Source of the DNA: Geodermatophilaceae bacterium NBWT11
GTDB taxonomy: Bacteria; Actinomycetota; Actinomycetes; Mycobacteriales; Geodermatophilaceae
DNA length: 64,000 nucleotides
Direction of reading: 5' to 3'
Assembly: GCA_014218215.1 (NCBI GenBank)
Contig: CP043652.1
Coordinates: 4,402,001-4,466,000, forward strand
Shown: one piece after another, positions 34,422 to 42,971 of the stretch
How the letters are laid out: the number at the start of each line of letters is the position of its first letter
How positions within the stretch are numbered: position 1 is the first letter of the stretch
Notes under the pieces: model-generated
What the model saw: the letters and a program-made list of their open reading frames with translations, nothing else
What the model was told of the DNA's origin: nothing
Database searches by the model: none
Position numbers and translations under genes: made by a program

Positions 34422-35381
34422 TCACGCAGGAGGGGCCGCTGCCCCCCGGGCCTGGTCCTCCGCACCCGGAAACACCTCTGCCGCCACGATGAGCAACTGC
34501 TCTCGCAGCCACACGTGGCCCGGGTCACGGTCTCGGCGGGCGTGCCAGAACGCCGACTGCTCCAGCGGCTGCAACTCCATCTCCGGTTCCAGCAGCCGGA
34601 TGTCTGCTGCCCCGGCCACCCGCAGCGCCAGCCGCTCAGGCAGCACGGCCACCAGCTCGGTGCCGGCCAGCATGAACGGCAGCGGCACGAAGCCGCCCGC
34701 CGTGGCGCCGACCCGACGTGTGCAGCCGGCAGCGTCCAGCTCCTCCTCGACGATGGACCGCCGGCCCTCGATCACGTACTCCAGGTAGGGCGAGCCGGCC
34801 AGCAGGTCCGCGGTGAGTCGATCACCCGCGTGCGGGTGCTGGCTCCACACCGCGCCGACGAAGCGGTCGGTGATGAGCGGTATCCGCGAGCAGTCAGGCA
34901 GGGAGCGCTCCGCGACGATGCGGTCGGGCAGGATCGCCAGGTCGATCTCGTCCCGCTGCAGCGCGTCGAGGTAGCGCGCACCGACCGGGGCGGCATCCAG
35001 CCGCAGGCCCGTGGCGAGGCCGCTGAGGCGTGCGAGCAGCGGCCGCAGCAGCGTGACCCCGATGTAGTCGCTCCCGACGACAGAGAACCGACGGGTGTCC
35101 GCCGTCGGGTCGAACGTCGGCGGGCGGACGATCGACTGCTCGATGGTCGCCAGCACCTCGCGGACCGGCACGATCAACGACTCGGCCCGCGGCGTCAGCT
35201 CCAGGTGCCGCCCCTTCTTGACGAGCAGCTCGTCGCCCAGGACCCGGCGCAACCGGGCCAGCGCGGTGCTGGCCGCCGGCTGCGACATGTACAGGCTCTC
35301 GGCCGCCCGGGTCACGTTCTGCTCCCGCAGCAACGCATCGAGGACGACCAGGAGGTTCAGGTCGACCTGGCCCAGCTTCAC
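34422..35381 (-). CDS. LysR-family regulator (LysR1)
   Basis: A 319-residue regulator with winged helix-turn-helix at residues 5-65 (NLLVVLDALLREQNVTRAAE, MSQPAASTALARLRR) and an effector-binding domain close to the NodD/PcpR-like subgroup that responds to aromatic ligands. It is divergent from the 35505-40710 operon. The shared 123-base region contains the CACGATCGTG palindrome and the element also found before 40823, so it probably activates both operons. Confidence 0.9.
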   Translation of the reverse strand: MKLGQVDLNLLVVLDALLREQNVTRAAESLYMSQPAASTALARLRRVLGDELLVKKGRHLELTPRAESLIVPVREVLATIEQSIVRPPTFDPTADTRRFSVVGSDYIGVTLLRPLLARLSGLATGLRLDAAPVGARYLDALQRDEIDLAILPDRIVAERSLPDCSRIPLITDRFVGAVWSQHPHAGDRLTADLLAGSPYLEYVIEGRRSIVEEELDAAGCTRRVGATAGGFVPLPFMLAGTELVAVLPERLALRVAGAADIRLLEPEMELQPLEQSAFWHARRDRDPGHVWLREQLLIVAAEVFPGAEDQARGAAAPPA

Positions 35382-35415
35382 GGGTTCCTCCTGGCGGGTT
35401 CGTCGTGACGGCCAT

Positions 35416-35481
35416 CACGATCGTGGATCGCAGCCAACCATGCTGTGCATTTCCGGACGTCCGGCCACCTCCCTAGCGTCG
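35416..35481 (+). promoter_or_regulatory. Promoter/activator region P1 of the hydroxyacid-kinase-enolase operon
   Basis: Contains the 10-base palindrome CACGATCGTG (35416-35425), a GTGGATC block (35423-35429) that begins a T-N11-A, GCATTTCCG at 35447-35455 and CTAGCGTCG at 35473-35481, where TAGCGT is the likely -10. GTGGATC, GCATTTCCG and CTAGCGTCG recur with identical spacing at 40728-40786. A GAGGAGG ribosome site precedes the ATG at 35505. Confidence 0.6.
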
Positions 35482-35504
35482 TGGGCACTCGACGAGGAGG
35501 TGCG

Positions 35505-36506
35505 ATGGACGACGTCCGCACGACGGTGCTGGTCACCGAGGTTGCCTGGCCCACGACGGATGCCGAGCGCGCCGTGCTCGCGGCGGCCGGTGCCGACCTG
35601 GTGCTCGCACCCAGCGACGATCCCGCCGAGCTGGTGCGGCTCGCCGCCGACGCCGACGCGATCCTCACCTGCTTCGCGACGGTCTCGGCCCAGGTGCTGG
35701 ACGCCGCCCCGCGGTGTCGCACGGTCGCCAGGTACGGCGTGGGCGTGGACAACATCGACGTCGCGCACGCGACCGCGCTTGGCATGGTCGTCAGCAACGT
35801 CCCGGTGTACTGCGTCGACGAGGTCGCGGACTCCGCACTGCTGGGCATCCTGGCCCTGGCCCGGCGCCTGCTTCCCCTCACCCGGGACGTCGCGGCGGGG
35901 CGCTGGGGCAGCGATGTCCCGGGGTCCGGGACACGGCTGCGCGGGAAGGTGCTGGGTCTGGTCGGTCTGGGCACGATCGGCTCGGCCCTCGCCGAGCGCG
36001 CCCGGGTCCTCGGCCTCGACGTCATCGCCTACGACCTCTCCGGTCGTCCCGCCCCCGGCGTGCGCGTCGTGGACACCCTCGACGCGCTGCTCGCCGAGGC
36101 CGACGCGGTCTCCCTCCACGTGCCGCTCACCGCCGGGACCCACCACCTCATCGGCCCCGCGCAGCTGGCGGCGATGAAGCCCACCTCCTGGCTGGTCAAC
36201 ACCGCCCGCGGCGGCCTGGTCGACACCGAAGCGCTGCTGGCCGCCCTGGACGCCGGCGAGATCGCCGGCGCGGCCCTCGACGTCACCGACCCCGAACCGC
36301 TGCCGGCCGACCACCCCCTCCGCACCCGCGACGACGTCGTGCTCACCCCGCACACGGCGTTCTCCTCCGACGGGTCCCTGGTGGAGCTGGCGACCAGGGC
36401 CGCCACGAACGTCGTGGACGTGCTGCAGGGCCGGGTCCCGGCGACCGTGGTCAACCGCGACGTGCTCACCAGCCCCGCCCTGCGAGCTCCGCTGGAACCC
36501 CGATGA
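35505..36506 (+). CDS. D-isomer-specific 2-hydroxyacid dehydrogenase
   Basis: A 333-residue NAD(P)-dependent reductase/dehydrogenase of 2-hydroxy/2-keto acids. The Rossmann motif is GLVGLGTIGSALAERA, and the catalytic Arg, Glu and His are in NTARGGLVD, DPEPLPADHPL and LTPHTAFSSDGS. RYGVGVDNIDV precedes the nucleotide domain. Family members reduce hydroxypyruvate, glyoxylate, 3-phosphohydroxypyruvate and others; the exact keto acid is open. It heads an operon with a kinase and an enolase paralog, an arrangement that suggests reduction, phosphorylation and dehydration of one C3-type or longer 2-hydroxyacid (inference). Confidence 0.88.
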   Translation: MDDVRTTVLVTEVAWPTTDAERAVLAAAGADLVLAPSDDPAELVRLAADADAILTCFATVSAQVLDAAPRCRTVARYGVGVDNIDVAHATALGMVVSNVPVYCVDEVADSALLGILALARRLLPLTRDVAAGRWGSDVPGSGTRLRGKVLGLVGLGTIGSALAERARVLGLDVIAYDLSGRPAPGVRVVDTLDALLAEADAVSLHVPLTAGTHHLIGPAQLAAMKPTSWLVNTARGGLVDTEALLAALDAGEIAGAALDVTDPEPLPADHPLRTRDDVVLTPHTAFSSDGSLVELATRAATNVVDVLQGRVPATVVNRDVLTSPALRAPLEPR

Positions 36507-37492
36507 CCACCGCGGCGCCCGACACCGACGCCCTGGCCGCCCACCTGGTGGCGCGCGGGCTGACCCCCTCCGCGGCCGGCGTGCAGGTGTCGCCGCTGGC
36601 GGGCGGGGTGTCCAACGACGTCGTGGCCGTGCGCGCACCAGGGCTGGACGCGGTGGTCAAGAGGGCCCTGGGCAGGCTGCGGGTGGCCGAGGAGTGGCTG
36701 GCAGACCCGGCCCGCATCGACACCGAGGGTCGCGCGCTGGCCCTGGCCGGCAGACTCGCACCGGGTTCGGCGCCGGAGGTCTACGACCTCGACGACGGCT
36801 ACCTGGTCATCGAGCGCGCACCCGACAGCTGGGGCACCTGGAAGGACCAGCTCCTGGCCGGGGAGGTCGACGTCGCCGTCGCCGCACGGCTGGGCCACCT
36901 GCTCGGCACCTGGCAGCGCGCAACCGTGTCCGACACCCAGGTGCACCGCGACTTCGCCGACGTCCTGGCGTTCGGCCAGCTGCGGGTCGACCCCTTCCAC
37001 CGGACCGTCGCCGCGCGCCACCCGGACCTGGCCGGGGTGATCGACCGGACCGTGGACGTCATGGCCGCGGCCCGCACGTGCCTGGTGCACGGCGACTACA
37101 CACCGAAGAACGTCCTGGTCGAACCAGGCGGGACCGGCCTGTGGGTGATCGACTGGGAGGTCGCCCACATCGGCGACCCGACGTTCGACCCGGCGTGGAC
37201 CCTCGGCCACCTGCTGCTCAAGACCGTCCACCGGCCGGCTGCGGCCGAGGGCTACGCCGCGGCCGGGCGCGCGTTCCTGGCCGCGCTCACCGACGAGCTC
37301 GACGGCGACCTGGCGCTGGACGGGGAGCAGCTGGTCCGCCAGACCGGGTGCCTCCTGCTGGCCCGCGTCGACGGCAAGAGCCCGGCCGACTACCTCGACG
37401 ACGAGGCCCGGCACCGCACCCGCGAGCTGGCCCGCCGACTGCTCACCCACCCCCCCACCACGGTCACCGACGCCTGGGAGCTGCTCGCATGA
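36503..37492 (+). CDS. APH-fold small-molecule kinase
   Basis: A 329-residue phosphotransferase of the aminoglycoside-phosphotransferase/choline-kinase fold. The catalytic loop is LVHGDYTPKNVLV (Asp base, Asn metal ligand) and the metal Asp is in WVIDWEVAHIGDPTFDPAW; an N-terminal Lys (AVVKRALG) would bind ATP phosphates. The context is catabolic, not resistance: it overlaps the 2-hydroxyacid dehydrogenase and the enolase paralog by four bases each. LvaA of the levulinate pathway is a precedent for this fold phosphorylating a hydroxyacyl group. Confidence 0.8.
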   Translation: MTTAAPDTDALAAHLVARGLTPSAAGVQVSPLAGGVSNDVVAVRAPGLDAVVKRALGRLRVAEEWLADPARIDTEGRALALAGRLAPGSAPEVYDLDDGYLVIERAPDSWGTWKDQLLAGEVDVAVAARLGHLLGTWQRATVSDTQVHRDFADVLAFGQLRVDPFHRTVAARHPDLAGVIDRTVDVMAAARTCLVHGDYTPKNVLVEPGGTGLWVIDWEVAHIGDPTFDPAWTLGHLLLKTVHRPAAAEGYAAAGRAFLAALTDELDGDLALDGEQLVRQTGCLLLARVDGKSPADYLDDEARHRTRELARRLLTHPPTTVTDAWELLA

Positions 37493-38781
37493 GCGACACG
37501 ACCATCACCGGACTGCTCGCCTGGGAGGCCCTGGACTCCCGGGGCAAGCCCACCGTGGGGTGCGAGGTGACGCTCGACGGGGGCGCCACCGGACGCGCCA
37601 CGGTCCCCTCGGGCGCCTCGACCGGGCGGCACGAGGCCCGGGAGCTGCGCGACGGGGAGGCCCGCTACGGCGGCGCCGGCGTCCGGCGGGCCGTGGCGGG
37701 GGTGACCGGGGAGATCGCCGACGCCGTGCGAGGTCTCGACGCGACCGACCAGGCCGGCGTGGACCGGGTGATGCGCGAGGTCGACGGGACCGCCGACCTC
37801 GGCCGGCTCGGCGCCAACGCCGTGCTCGCGGTGTCGATCGCCACCGCCCTCGCCGCAGCGAGCGCGCGGCGCCTCCCCCTGCACGCGGCGGTGGCCGACG
37901 ACGGCGCTGCTCCCCTGCTGCCGCTGCCGATGGTCAACATCATCTCGGGTGGCGCGCACTCGGGTCGCTCCATCGACGTGCAGGACTTCCTCGCCGTGCC
38001 GGTGGGGGCGACCTCCTTCGCCGACGCGATCGAGTGGGCAGCCCGGGTGCGGGCCGGCGCCGCGGACGAGCTCGTCTCCCGTGGCCTGCCCGTCGCCCTC
38101 GTCGCCGACGAGGGCGGTCTCGGCCCCCTGCTGCCGACGAACCGGTCGGCCCTGGACGTGCTGGTCGCCGGCATCGAGCGCGCCGGCCTGCGCCCCGGGG
38201 AGGACGTCGGCATCGCGATCGACGTCGCCGCCACCCAGTTCCTCCGGGCCGACGGTCGCTACGTCCTGGCCGCCGAGGACCGCCACCTGTCCTCCGCGGA
38301 GCTCGTGGCGGAGCTCGCGGACTGGTGCTCCGCGTACCCCGTGGTGTCCCTGGAGGACGCCCTCGGCGAGGACGACTGGGCAGGGTGGCGACTGGGCACC
38401 CAGCGCTTGACCGGCCGGCAGCTCCTGGGCGACGACCTCTTCGTCACCAACCCCGAGCGGCTGCAGCGCGGCATCGACGAGGGCGTGGCCAACGCCGTCC
38501 TCGTCAAGCCGAACCAGATCGGCACGCTGGACACCGCCCGCTCGGTCGTCCGTCGGGCCCACGCCGCCGGGTACGCGACGGTGCTGTCCGCCCGGTCGGG
38601 CGAGACCGAGGACGACTGGCTGGCCGACCTCGCCGTCGGCTGGCGGACCGGCCAGATCAAGGTCGGCTCCACGACCCGCTCCGAGCGCACCGCCAAGTGG
38701 AACCGGCTCCTGCGGCTGGAGGCCGAGCTCGGCGACCACGCCGAGTACGCCGGGCGCGCCGCGCTCACCCACAGCTCCTGA
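37489..38781 (+). CDS. Enolase-superfamily paralog with altered active site
   Basis: A 430-residue protein alignable by eye to enolase over its whole length. Conserved are the SGASTG loop, metal ligands Asp245 (DVAATQF), Glu289 (SLED) and Asp316 (LGDDLF), Glu208 (DEGG), Lys340 (VLVKPNQIGT), Lys391 (GQIKVGS) and Arg369-Ser370. Two residues differ from true enolase: the Glu of the QEF motif is Asp166 (VQDF), and the His of SHRSGETED is Ala368 (SARSGETED). Both lie where the leaving hydroxyl sits. It probably performs an enolase-like elimination on a modified 2-phospho-acid. Glycolytic duty is unlikely given the catabolic operon. Confidence 0.85.
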   Translation: MSDTTITGLLAWEALDSRGKPTVGCEVTLDGGATGRATVPSGASTGRHEARELRDGEARYGGAGVRRAVAGVTGEIADAVRGLDATDQAGVDRVMREVDGTADLGRLGANAVLAVSIATALAAASARRLPLHAAVADDGAAPLLPLPMVNIISGGAHSGRSIDVQDFLAVPVGATSFADAIEWAARVRAGAADELVSRGLPVALVADEGGLGPLLPTNRSALDVLVAGIERAGLRPGEDVGIAIDVAATQFLRADGRYVLAAEDRHLSSAELVAELADWCSAYPVVSLEDALGEDDWAGWRLGTQRLTGRQLLGDDLFVTNPERLQRGIDEGVANAVLVKPNQIGTLDTARSVVRRAHAAGYATVLSARSGETEDDWLADLAVGWRTGQIKVGSTTRSERTAKWNRLLRLEAELGDHAEYAGRAALTHSS

Positions 38782-38797
38782 CCTGGAAGAGGACGAC

Positions 38798-39772
38798 ATG
38801 ACGCGATCAGTCGACGGGCACGCCCTGGGCCGTTTCGACGACGGCTCCGGCCCCTTCACCGGGCTGGTGGTCGGCGACCGGGTGCTCCGGCTGCTGGACG
38901 ACGGCCTCGTGCGGGGCCCCGCCACCTACCAGGCCCTGCTCGGCGAGTGGTCCGCCGTCGCACCGCGGTTGCGCGAGCTCGCCGCGGAGCTGACCGCCGC
39001 CGACGGCCTGGCCCTCGCCGACCTCGCGGTGCTGGCGCCGGTGGAGCCGAGGCAGGTGTTCCAGGCCGGGGCCAACTACCGCTCGCACGTCGCCCAGATC
39101 ATCGTGTCCAGCGCGGGACCGGACGACCCGCGGTCGGCCGACGAGCTGCGCCGGCACGCCGACGAGGTGATGGACGAGACCGCGCGCAGCGGCAGCCCCT
39201 TCGTCTTCGTCACCTTGCCCAGCGCCATCTGCGGACCGGACGACGACGTGCTGCTGCCGCCGGGGTCCGCGCAGGTCGACTGGGAGGCCGAGCTGGCGGT
39301 CGTCATCGGCACCCGGACGCACAAGGTGCCCCGGGAACGCGCGATGGAGCACGTGGCCGGCTACACGGTCTGCAACGACGTGAGCGCCCGCGACCTGCAG
39401 TTCCCGCCCCAGCACAAGGCCCTGGGCGGGGACTGGCTGCGGGCCAAGAGCCGGCCGACGTTCCTGCCGACCGGACCCTTCCTCGTCCCGGCCGACCAGG
39501 TGGCCGACCACCGGCAGCTGCGCATCACCTTCGACCTCAACGGCGAGCGCAAGCAGGACGACGTCCCGGCGAACATGCTCTTCGACGTCCCCGGGCTGAT
39601 CGCCTCGGTGTCCGCGGCCGCCGTCCTCCTCCCCGGGGACCTCCTGCTCACCGGGAGCCCGGCCGGCAACGGCGGGCACTGGAAGCGGTGGTTGCGACCC
39701 GACGACGTGATGGAGACGGCCATCGAGGGGCTGGGCGCGCAGCACAACCGGTGCGTGGCCGAAGAGGGATGA
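38798..39772 (+). CDS. Fumarylacetoacetate hydrolase (FAH) family enzyme 1
   Basis: A 324-residue enzyme with the FAH metal-binding signature: Glu-x-Glu in VDWEAELAVVIG and the Asp of GYTVCNDVSARDLQ. The family covers acylpyruvate hydrolases, 2-hydroxyhepta-dienedioate isomerases and oxaloacetate decarboxylases, all common after aromatic ring opening. A GGAAGAGGA ribosome site lies in the 16-base gap after the enolase paralog. An insertion between residues ~105 and 140 (charged, RSADELRRHADEVMDE) is longer than in short-chain members. Confidence 0.85.
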   Translation: MTRSVDGHALGRFDDGSGPFTGLVVGDRVLRLLDDGLVRGPATYQALLGEWSAVAPRLRELAAELTAADGLALADLAVLAPVEPRQVFQAGANYRSHVAQIIVSSAGPDDPRSADELRRHADEVMDETARSGSPFVFVTLPSAICGPDDDVLLPPGSAQVDWEAELAVVIGTRTHKVPRERAMEHVAGYTVCNDVSARDLQFPPQHKALGGDWLRAKSRPTFLPTGPFLVPADQVADHRQLRITFDLNGERKQDDVPANMLFDVPGLIASVSAAAVLLPGDLLLTGSPAGNGGHWKRWLRPDDVMETAIEGLGAQHNRCVAEEG

Positions 39773-40710
39773 CCCCCGCTCCGGCCGACCGGGGCCGGAC
39801 GGTGACCGTGTCGGCGGTGCGACCGGTCGCCGACCGGCTGGTGGAGGTGCTCCTGGTCGCCGGGGACGGCACCCCGCTGCCACGCTGGACGCCCGGCGCG
39901 CACGTCGACCTGGTGCTGCCCACCGGTCTCACCCGGCCGTACTCGCTGGCCGGCGATCCCGGCGACGGCCGGTCGTGGCGCCTGCTCGTGGCCCGGTCCG
40001 CCGACCAGGACGGGGCGGGCGCCTACGTCCACGACGTGTTGCGTCCGGGGCACGTGCTCCGGGTGCGCGGCCCCCGCCAGCTGTTCGCGGTGGGCGGGGC
40101 GCCTCGCTACCTGTTCGCGTCCGCGGGGGCGGGGATCGCGCCGCTGCTCCCCATGGCCCGGCTGGTCCGCAGTGCGCGCGTCTACCCCTGGTCGCTGGTG
40201 CACGTGGACCGGTCGGGCCCGGGTACCCCGCTGGGCCAGGAGGTGGCCGACCTGGGTCCGGCGGCCCGCACGGTTGCCGACCGCGCGTCGCTGCTGGAGG
40301 TGGTCGCCGCCGCCCAGCCCGGTACCTCCGTGTACGCCTGCGGCAGCAGCCGTCTCGTCCAGGCGGTGGCCGAGGCCGCGGCACCCGGGGTGCAGGTGCA
40401 CGTGCAGCGCTTCGACGCCCCCACCCGGACCACCGGCGCAGACCGGGCCTACGAGGTCGTCCTGGCCCGCCGGGGTGAACGGATGCAGGTGGCCGCCGGC
40501 ACGAACCTGCTCACCACCCTGCACGCGGCGGGTGCCGAGGTCGCGGTCTCCTGCGGCGTCGGGATCTGCGGCGCCTGCGTCGTCGGCATCGTCGAGGGCG
40601 CGGTGGAGCACCGCGACTCGGTGCTGACCGGCCAGGAGCGCGCTGCCGGGCGCCTGATCGTGACCTGCGTGTCGACGGCCGCAGAGGCCCGACTCGTCCT
40701 CGACCTGTGA
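39769..40710 (+). CDS. Oxygenase reductase component (FMN/NADH plus 2Fe-2S, VanB/phthalate reductase type)
   Basis: A 313-residue electron-transfer protein. The flavin domain has RPYSLAGDPGDGRSW, the NADH domain SAGAGIAPLLPM and YACGSSRLVQAV, and the C-terminal ferredoxin domain has Cys ligands in SCGVGICGACVVG and VTCVS. This FMN-NAD-2Fe2S order is that of vanillate and phthalate oxygenase reductases, which feed a Rieske oxygenase; no Rieske protein is encoded in the window. It overlaps the FAH gene by four bases and ends the P1 operon. Confidence 0.88.
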   Translation: MTPAPADRGRTVTVSAVRPVADRLVEVLLVAGDGTPLPRWTPGAHVDLVLPTGLTRPYSLAGDPGDGRSWRLLVARSADQDGAGAYVHDVLRPGHVLRVRGPRQLFAVGGAPRYLFASAGAGIAPLLPMARLVRSARVYPWSLVHVDRSGPGTPLGQEVADLGPAARTVADRASLLEVVAAAQPGTSVYACGSSRLVQAVAEAAAPGVQVHVQRFDAPTRTTGADRAYEVVLARRGERMQVAAGTNLLTTLHAAGAEVAVSCGVGICGACVVGIVEGAVEHRDSVLTGQERAAGRLIVTCVSTAAEARLVLDL

Positions 40711-40727
40711 CCCGGGTCATGCGCCCG

Positions 40728-40786
40728 GTGGATCCGAGGGATAGCAAGCACGCATTTCCGCACCCCTCCGCGCGCTCCTAGCGTCG
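40728..40786 (+). promoter_or_regulatory. Promoter/activator region P2 of the dioxygenase operon
   Basis: GTGGATC (40728-40734), GCATTTCCG (40752-40760) and CTAGCGTCG (40778-40786) repeat the P1 blocks with exactly the same offsets (24 and 26 bases). TGGATC opens a T-N11-A as in P1. TAGCGT at 40779-40784 is the likely -10. Confidence 0.6.
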
Positions 40787-40822
40787 ATCGGGACAGAGCC
40801 GCACGTCACACCGGAGGGCGCC

Positions 40823-41752
40823 ATGAGCAGCCACATCGCCAAGCTCGGATACGTCGGGGTGCAGACCCCCCGCTACGAGGAGTTCCGCACCTGGGGTCCC
40901 GAGGTCCTGGGCTGCATGATCGGTCCCGACGGCGCGGACGGCGCCGTGCGTCTCAAGATCGACGACGCGGACTACCGGCTCTCGTTCCACCCCGGCGACG
41001 AGTACCGCTTCCTGTACGCGGGCTGGGAGGTGCTGAACCACCGCGACCTGGACGCCGCCGTCGCGCGCCTCGAGGACGCCGGTGCCAAGCCCCGCTTCGC
41101 CGACCAGGCGCTCGCCGACCAGCGCGGTGTCGACAAGCTGGTCCAGTTCGAGGACCCGTTCGGGCAGCCCCTCGAGCTGTTCTGCTACCAGGAGTCCAAC
41201 TACTCGTTCTGGCACCCGCCGCGTCCGCACGCCGGCTTCGTCACCAAGGAGCAGGGACTCGGCCACGTCGTCTTCGCGGTGCCCGACGCCCGCAAGGCGG
41301 TCGACTTCTACATCGACGCCATGGGCTTCATCCCCAGCGAGATCCTGAAGATGAACGCGCCGCTCGGCGAGATGTGGTTCCTCCGGGTGAACCCCCGCCA
41401 CCACAGCGTCGCCTTCCTCGAGGTGCCCAACTCGGTCGGCCTGCACCACGTCTACCTCGAGTCGGTCGACATCGACGACGTCGGCTACTCCTACTACGAC
41501 GTGCTGGGCGGCGACGCCAACCCCGACCTGCAGATGGCCTTCGGCCGGCACATCGGGGACCAGGTCATCTCCTACTACATCCACACCGCCGGCGGCTTCA
41601 TGATCGAGTACGGCTGGGGCGGCCTCGCCATCGACGACATGAGCAAGCGCTCGCCCAACAACCTCAACTTCCGCAACGGCAAGCGGCAGGAGATGTGGGG
41701 CCACAAGTTCCGCTTCCAGCCCAACGAGGCCGTCCACCCCTACGAGGCCTGA
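40823..41752 (+). CDS. VOC-fold extradiol ring-cleavage dioxygenase
   Basis: A 309-residue protein with two vicinal-oxygen-chelate domains, the type I extradiol dioxygenase layout. The C-terminal domain has the Fe(II) ligands His in LGHVVFAV, His in LHHVYLES and Glu in MIEYGWGG. AFGRHIGDQVISYYIHTAGG contains the usual active-site His/Tyr region. It would open a catecholic ring next to its two hydroxyls (meta cleavage). It is the first gene after P2, followed by two flavin monooxygenases that could make its diol substrate. Confidence 0.88.
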   Translation: MSSHIAKLGYVGVQTPRYEEFRTWGPEVLGCMIGPDGADGAVRLKIDDADYRLSFHPGDEYRFLYAGWEVLNHRDLDAAVARLEDAGAKPRFADQALADQRGVDKLVQFEDPFGQPLELFCYQESNYSFWHPPRPHAGFVTKEQGLGHVVFAVPDARKAVDFYIDAMGFIPSEILKMNAPLGEMWFLRVNPRHHSVAFLEVPNSVGLHHVYLESVDIDDVGYSYYDVLGGDANPDLQMAFGRHIGDQVISYYIHTAGGFMIEYGWGGLAIDDMSKRSPNNLNFRNGKRQEMWGHKFRFQPNEAVHPYEA

Positions 41753-41781
41753 CCGGCCACGACGGAGCTGAGGGACACACC

Positions 41782-42912
41782 ATGCCTGCAGTGAGCAACG
41801 TCCTGGTCGTCGGCAGCGGTGCCGCCGGGGCCACCACCAGCATCCTGCTGTCCGACGCCGGGGTCGCCGTCGACCTCGTGGAGATCAAGCCCGAGGTGAG
41901 TGCCCTCGGTTCCGGGATCACGCTGCAGGGCAACGCGCTCCGGGTCCTCCGCCAGCTCGGCGTCCTCGAGGAGTGCCTGGAGCACGGGTTCCCGTTCTCC
42001 CAACTGGTCATCCGGGTGCCGGACCCGGCGGCGACGATCGTGGCCCGCGTGGACGACATCCCCTTCGGGGGCGCTGACCTGCCCTCGACCATGGGCATGT
42101 ACCGACCCGAGCTGGCCCGGATCCTCATGGACCGCGCGGAGCGCGCCGGCGTGAAGACGCGGTACTCCACGACGATCGAGTCCCTCACGCAGGACGAGGA
42201 CGGCGTCGACGTCACCTTCTCCGACGGCTCGTCGGGTCGGTACGACGTCGTCATCGGCGCCGACGGGCTGCGGTCCTGGACACGACGCATGCTCGAGATC
42301 CCCTTGGAGACCCATTCGGTCGGCATGGGTGCCTTCCGGATGTTCGGACCGAAACCCGCCGACATCACCGAGTTCCACGCGATCTTCGGCGGTCCCTCCT
42401 ACATGGCGCTGGTCTGCCCCACCTCGGACACGACGGCCTACTGGTCCCTCGTCGAGACGGCGCGGGACCGGACCACGCAGACCCCCGAGGAACGGCTGGC
42501 CGACTTCATCGAGCTCAGCCGGCCCTACCACGGGCCCTGGGACGAGGTCCGGGCGTCCTTCGTCGACCCGGCGGACCTGAACTACACCTGGTTCGAGCAC
42601 CACCTGCTCGACGCACCGTGGAACCGCGGTCGCGTGGTGCTGATCGGTGACGCGGTGCACACCTGTCCGCCCACCATCGCCCAGGGCGCGGCCATGGGGT
42701 TCGAGGACGCCGTCGTCCTGGCCGAGCTGCTGACCACCCGCTCCCGGGTCGACGACGACCTCTGGTCGGCCTTCACCGCCCGCCGCTTCGACCGGGTGCG
42801 GACCGTCGTCGAGGCCTCCATGGAGATGGCTCAGTGGAACCTCGACCACGTCCAGGGAGACGTCCCCGGGGTGACCCGCCGCGTCGCCGCCGCGGTCAGC
42901 ACCCCCGCATGA
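41782..42912 (+). CDS. FAD-dependent aromatic hydroxylase 1
   Basis: A 376-residue group A flavoprotein monooxygenase. It shows the FAD motif VLVVGSGAAGATTSILL, the middle DG motif (VVIGADGLRSWTRR) and the second FAD motif VVLIGDAVHTCPPTIAQGAA. It would hydroxylate an aromatic ring with NAD(P)H and O2. A GAGGGAC site precedes ATG 41782, 29 bases after the dioxygenase stop. It is distinctly different in sequence from the second monooxygenase, so the two probably act at separate steps. Confidence 0.88.
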   Translation: MPAVSNVLVVGSGAAGATTSILLSDAGVAVDLVEIKPEVSALGSGITLQGNALRVLRQLGVLEECLEHGFPFSQLVIRVPDPAATIVARVDDIPFGGADLPSTMGMYRPELARILMDRAERAGVKTRYSTTIESLTQDEDGVDVTFSDGSSGRYDVVIGADGLRSWTRRMLEIPLETHSVGMGAFRMFGPKPADITEFHAIFGGPSYMALVCPTSDTTAYWSLVETARDRTTQTPEERLADFIELSRPYHGPWDEVRASFVDPADLNYTWFEHHLLDAPWNRGRVVLIGDAVHTCPPTIAQGAAMGFEDAVVLAELLTTRSRVDDDLWSAFTARRFDRVRTVVEASMEMAQWNLDHVQGDVPGVTRRVAAAVSTPA

Positions 42913-42971
42913 CCACCGAAGGAGAGACGACGATGTCCTGAGCAACTCCAGGCCCGCGCGGCCGGGTCGCC

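Noticed and set aside
36503-37492. Aminoglycoside resistance gene
   Set aside because: The fold is APH-like but the gene is locked in a catabolic operon by four-base overlaps; a metabolic kinase is far more likely.
37489-38781. The organism's glycolytic enolase
   Set aside because: Active-site substitutions (Asp166, Ala368) and the substrate-specific catabolic operon argue against it.
42939-42941. Selenocysteine decoding of the TGA in the second FAD monooxygenase
   Set aside because: The site is at codon 3, no SECIS-like hairpin is apparent just downstream, and this enzyme family has no selenium chemistry.
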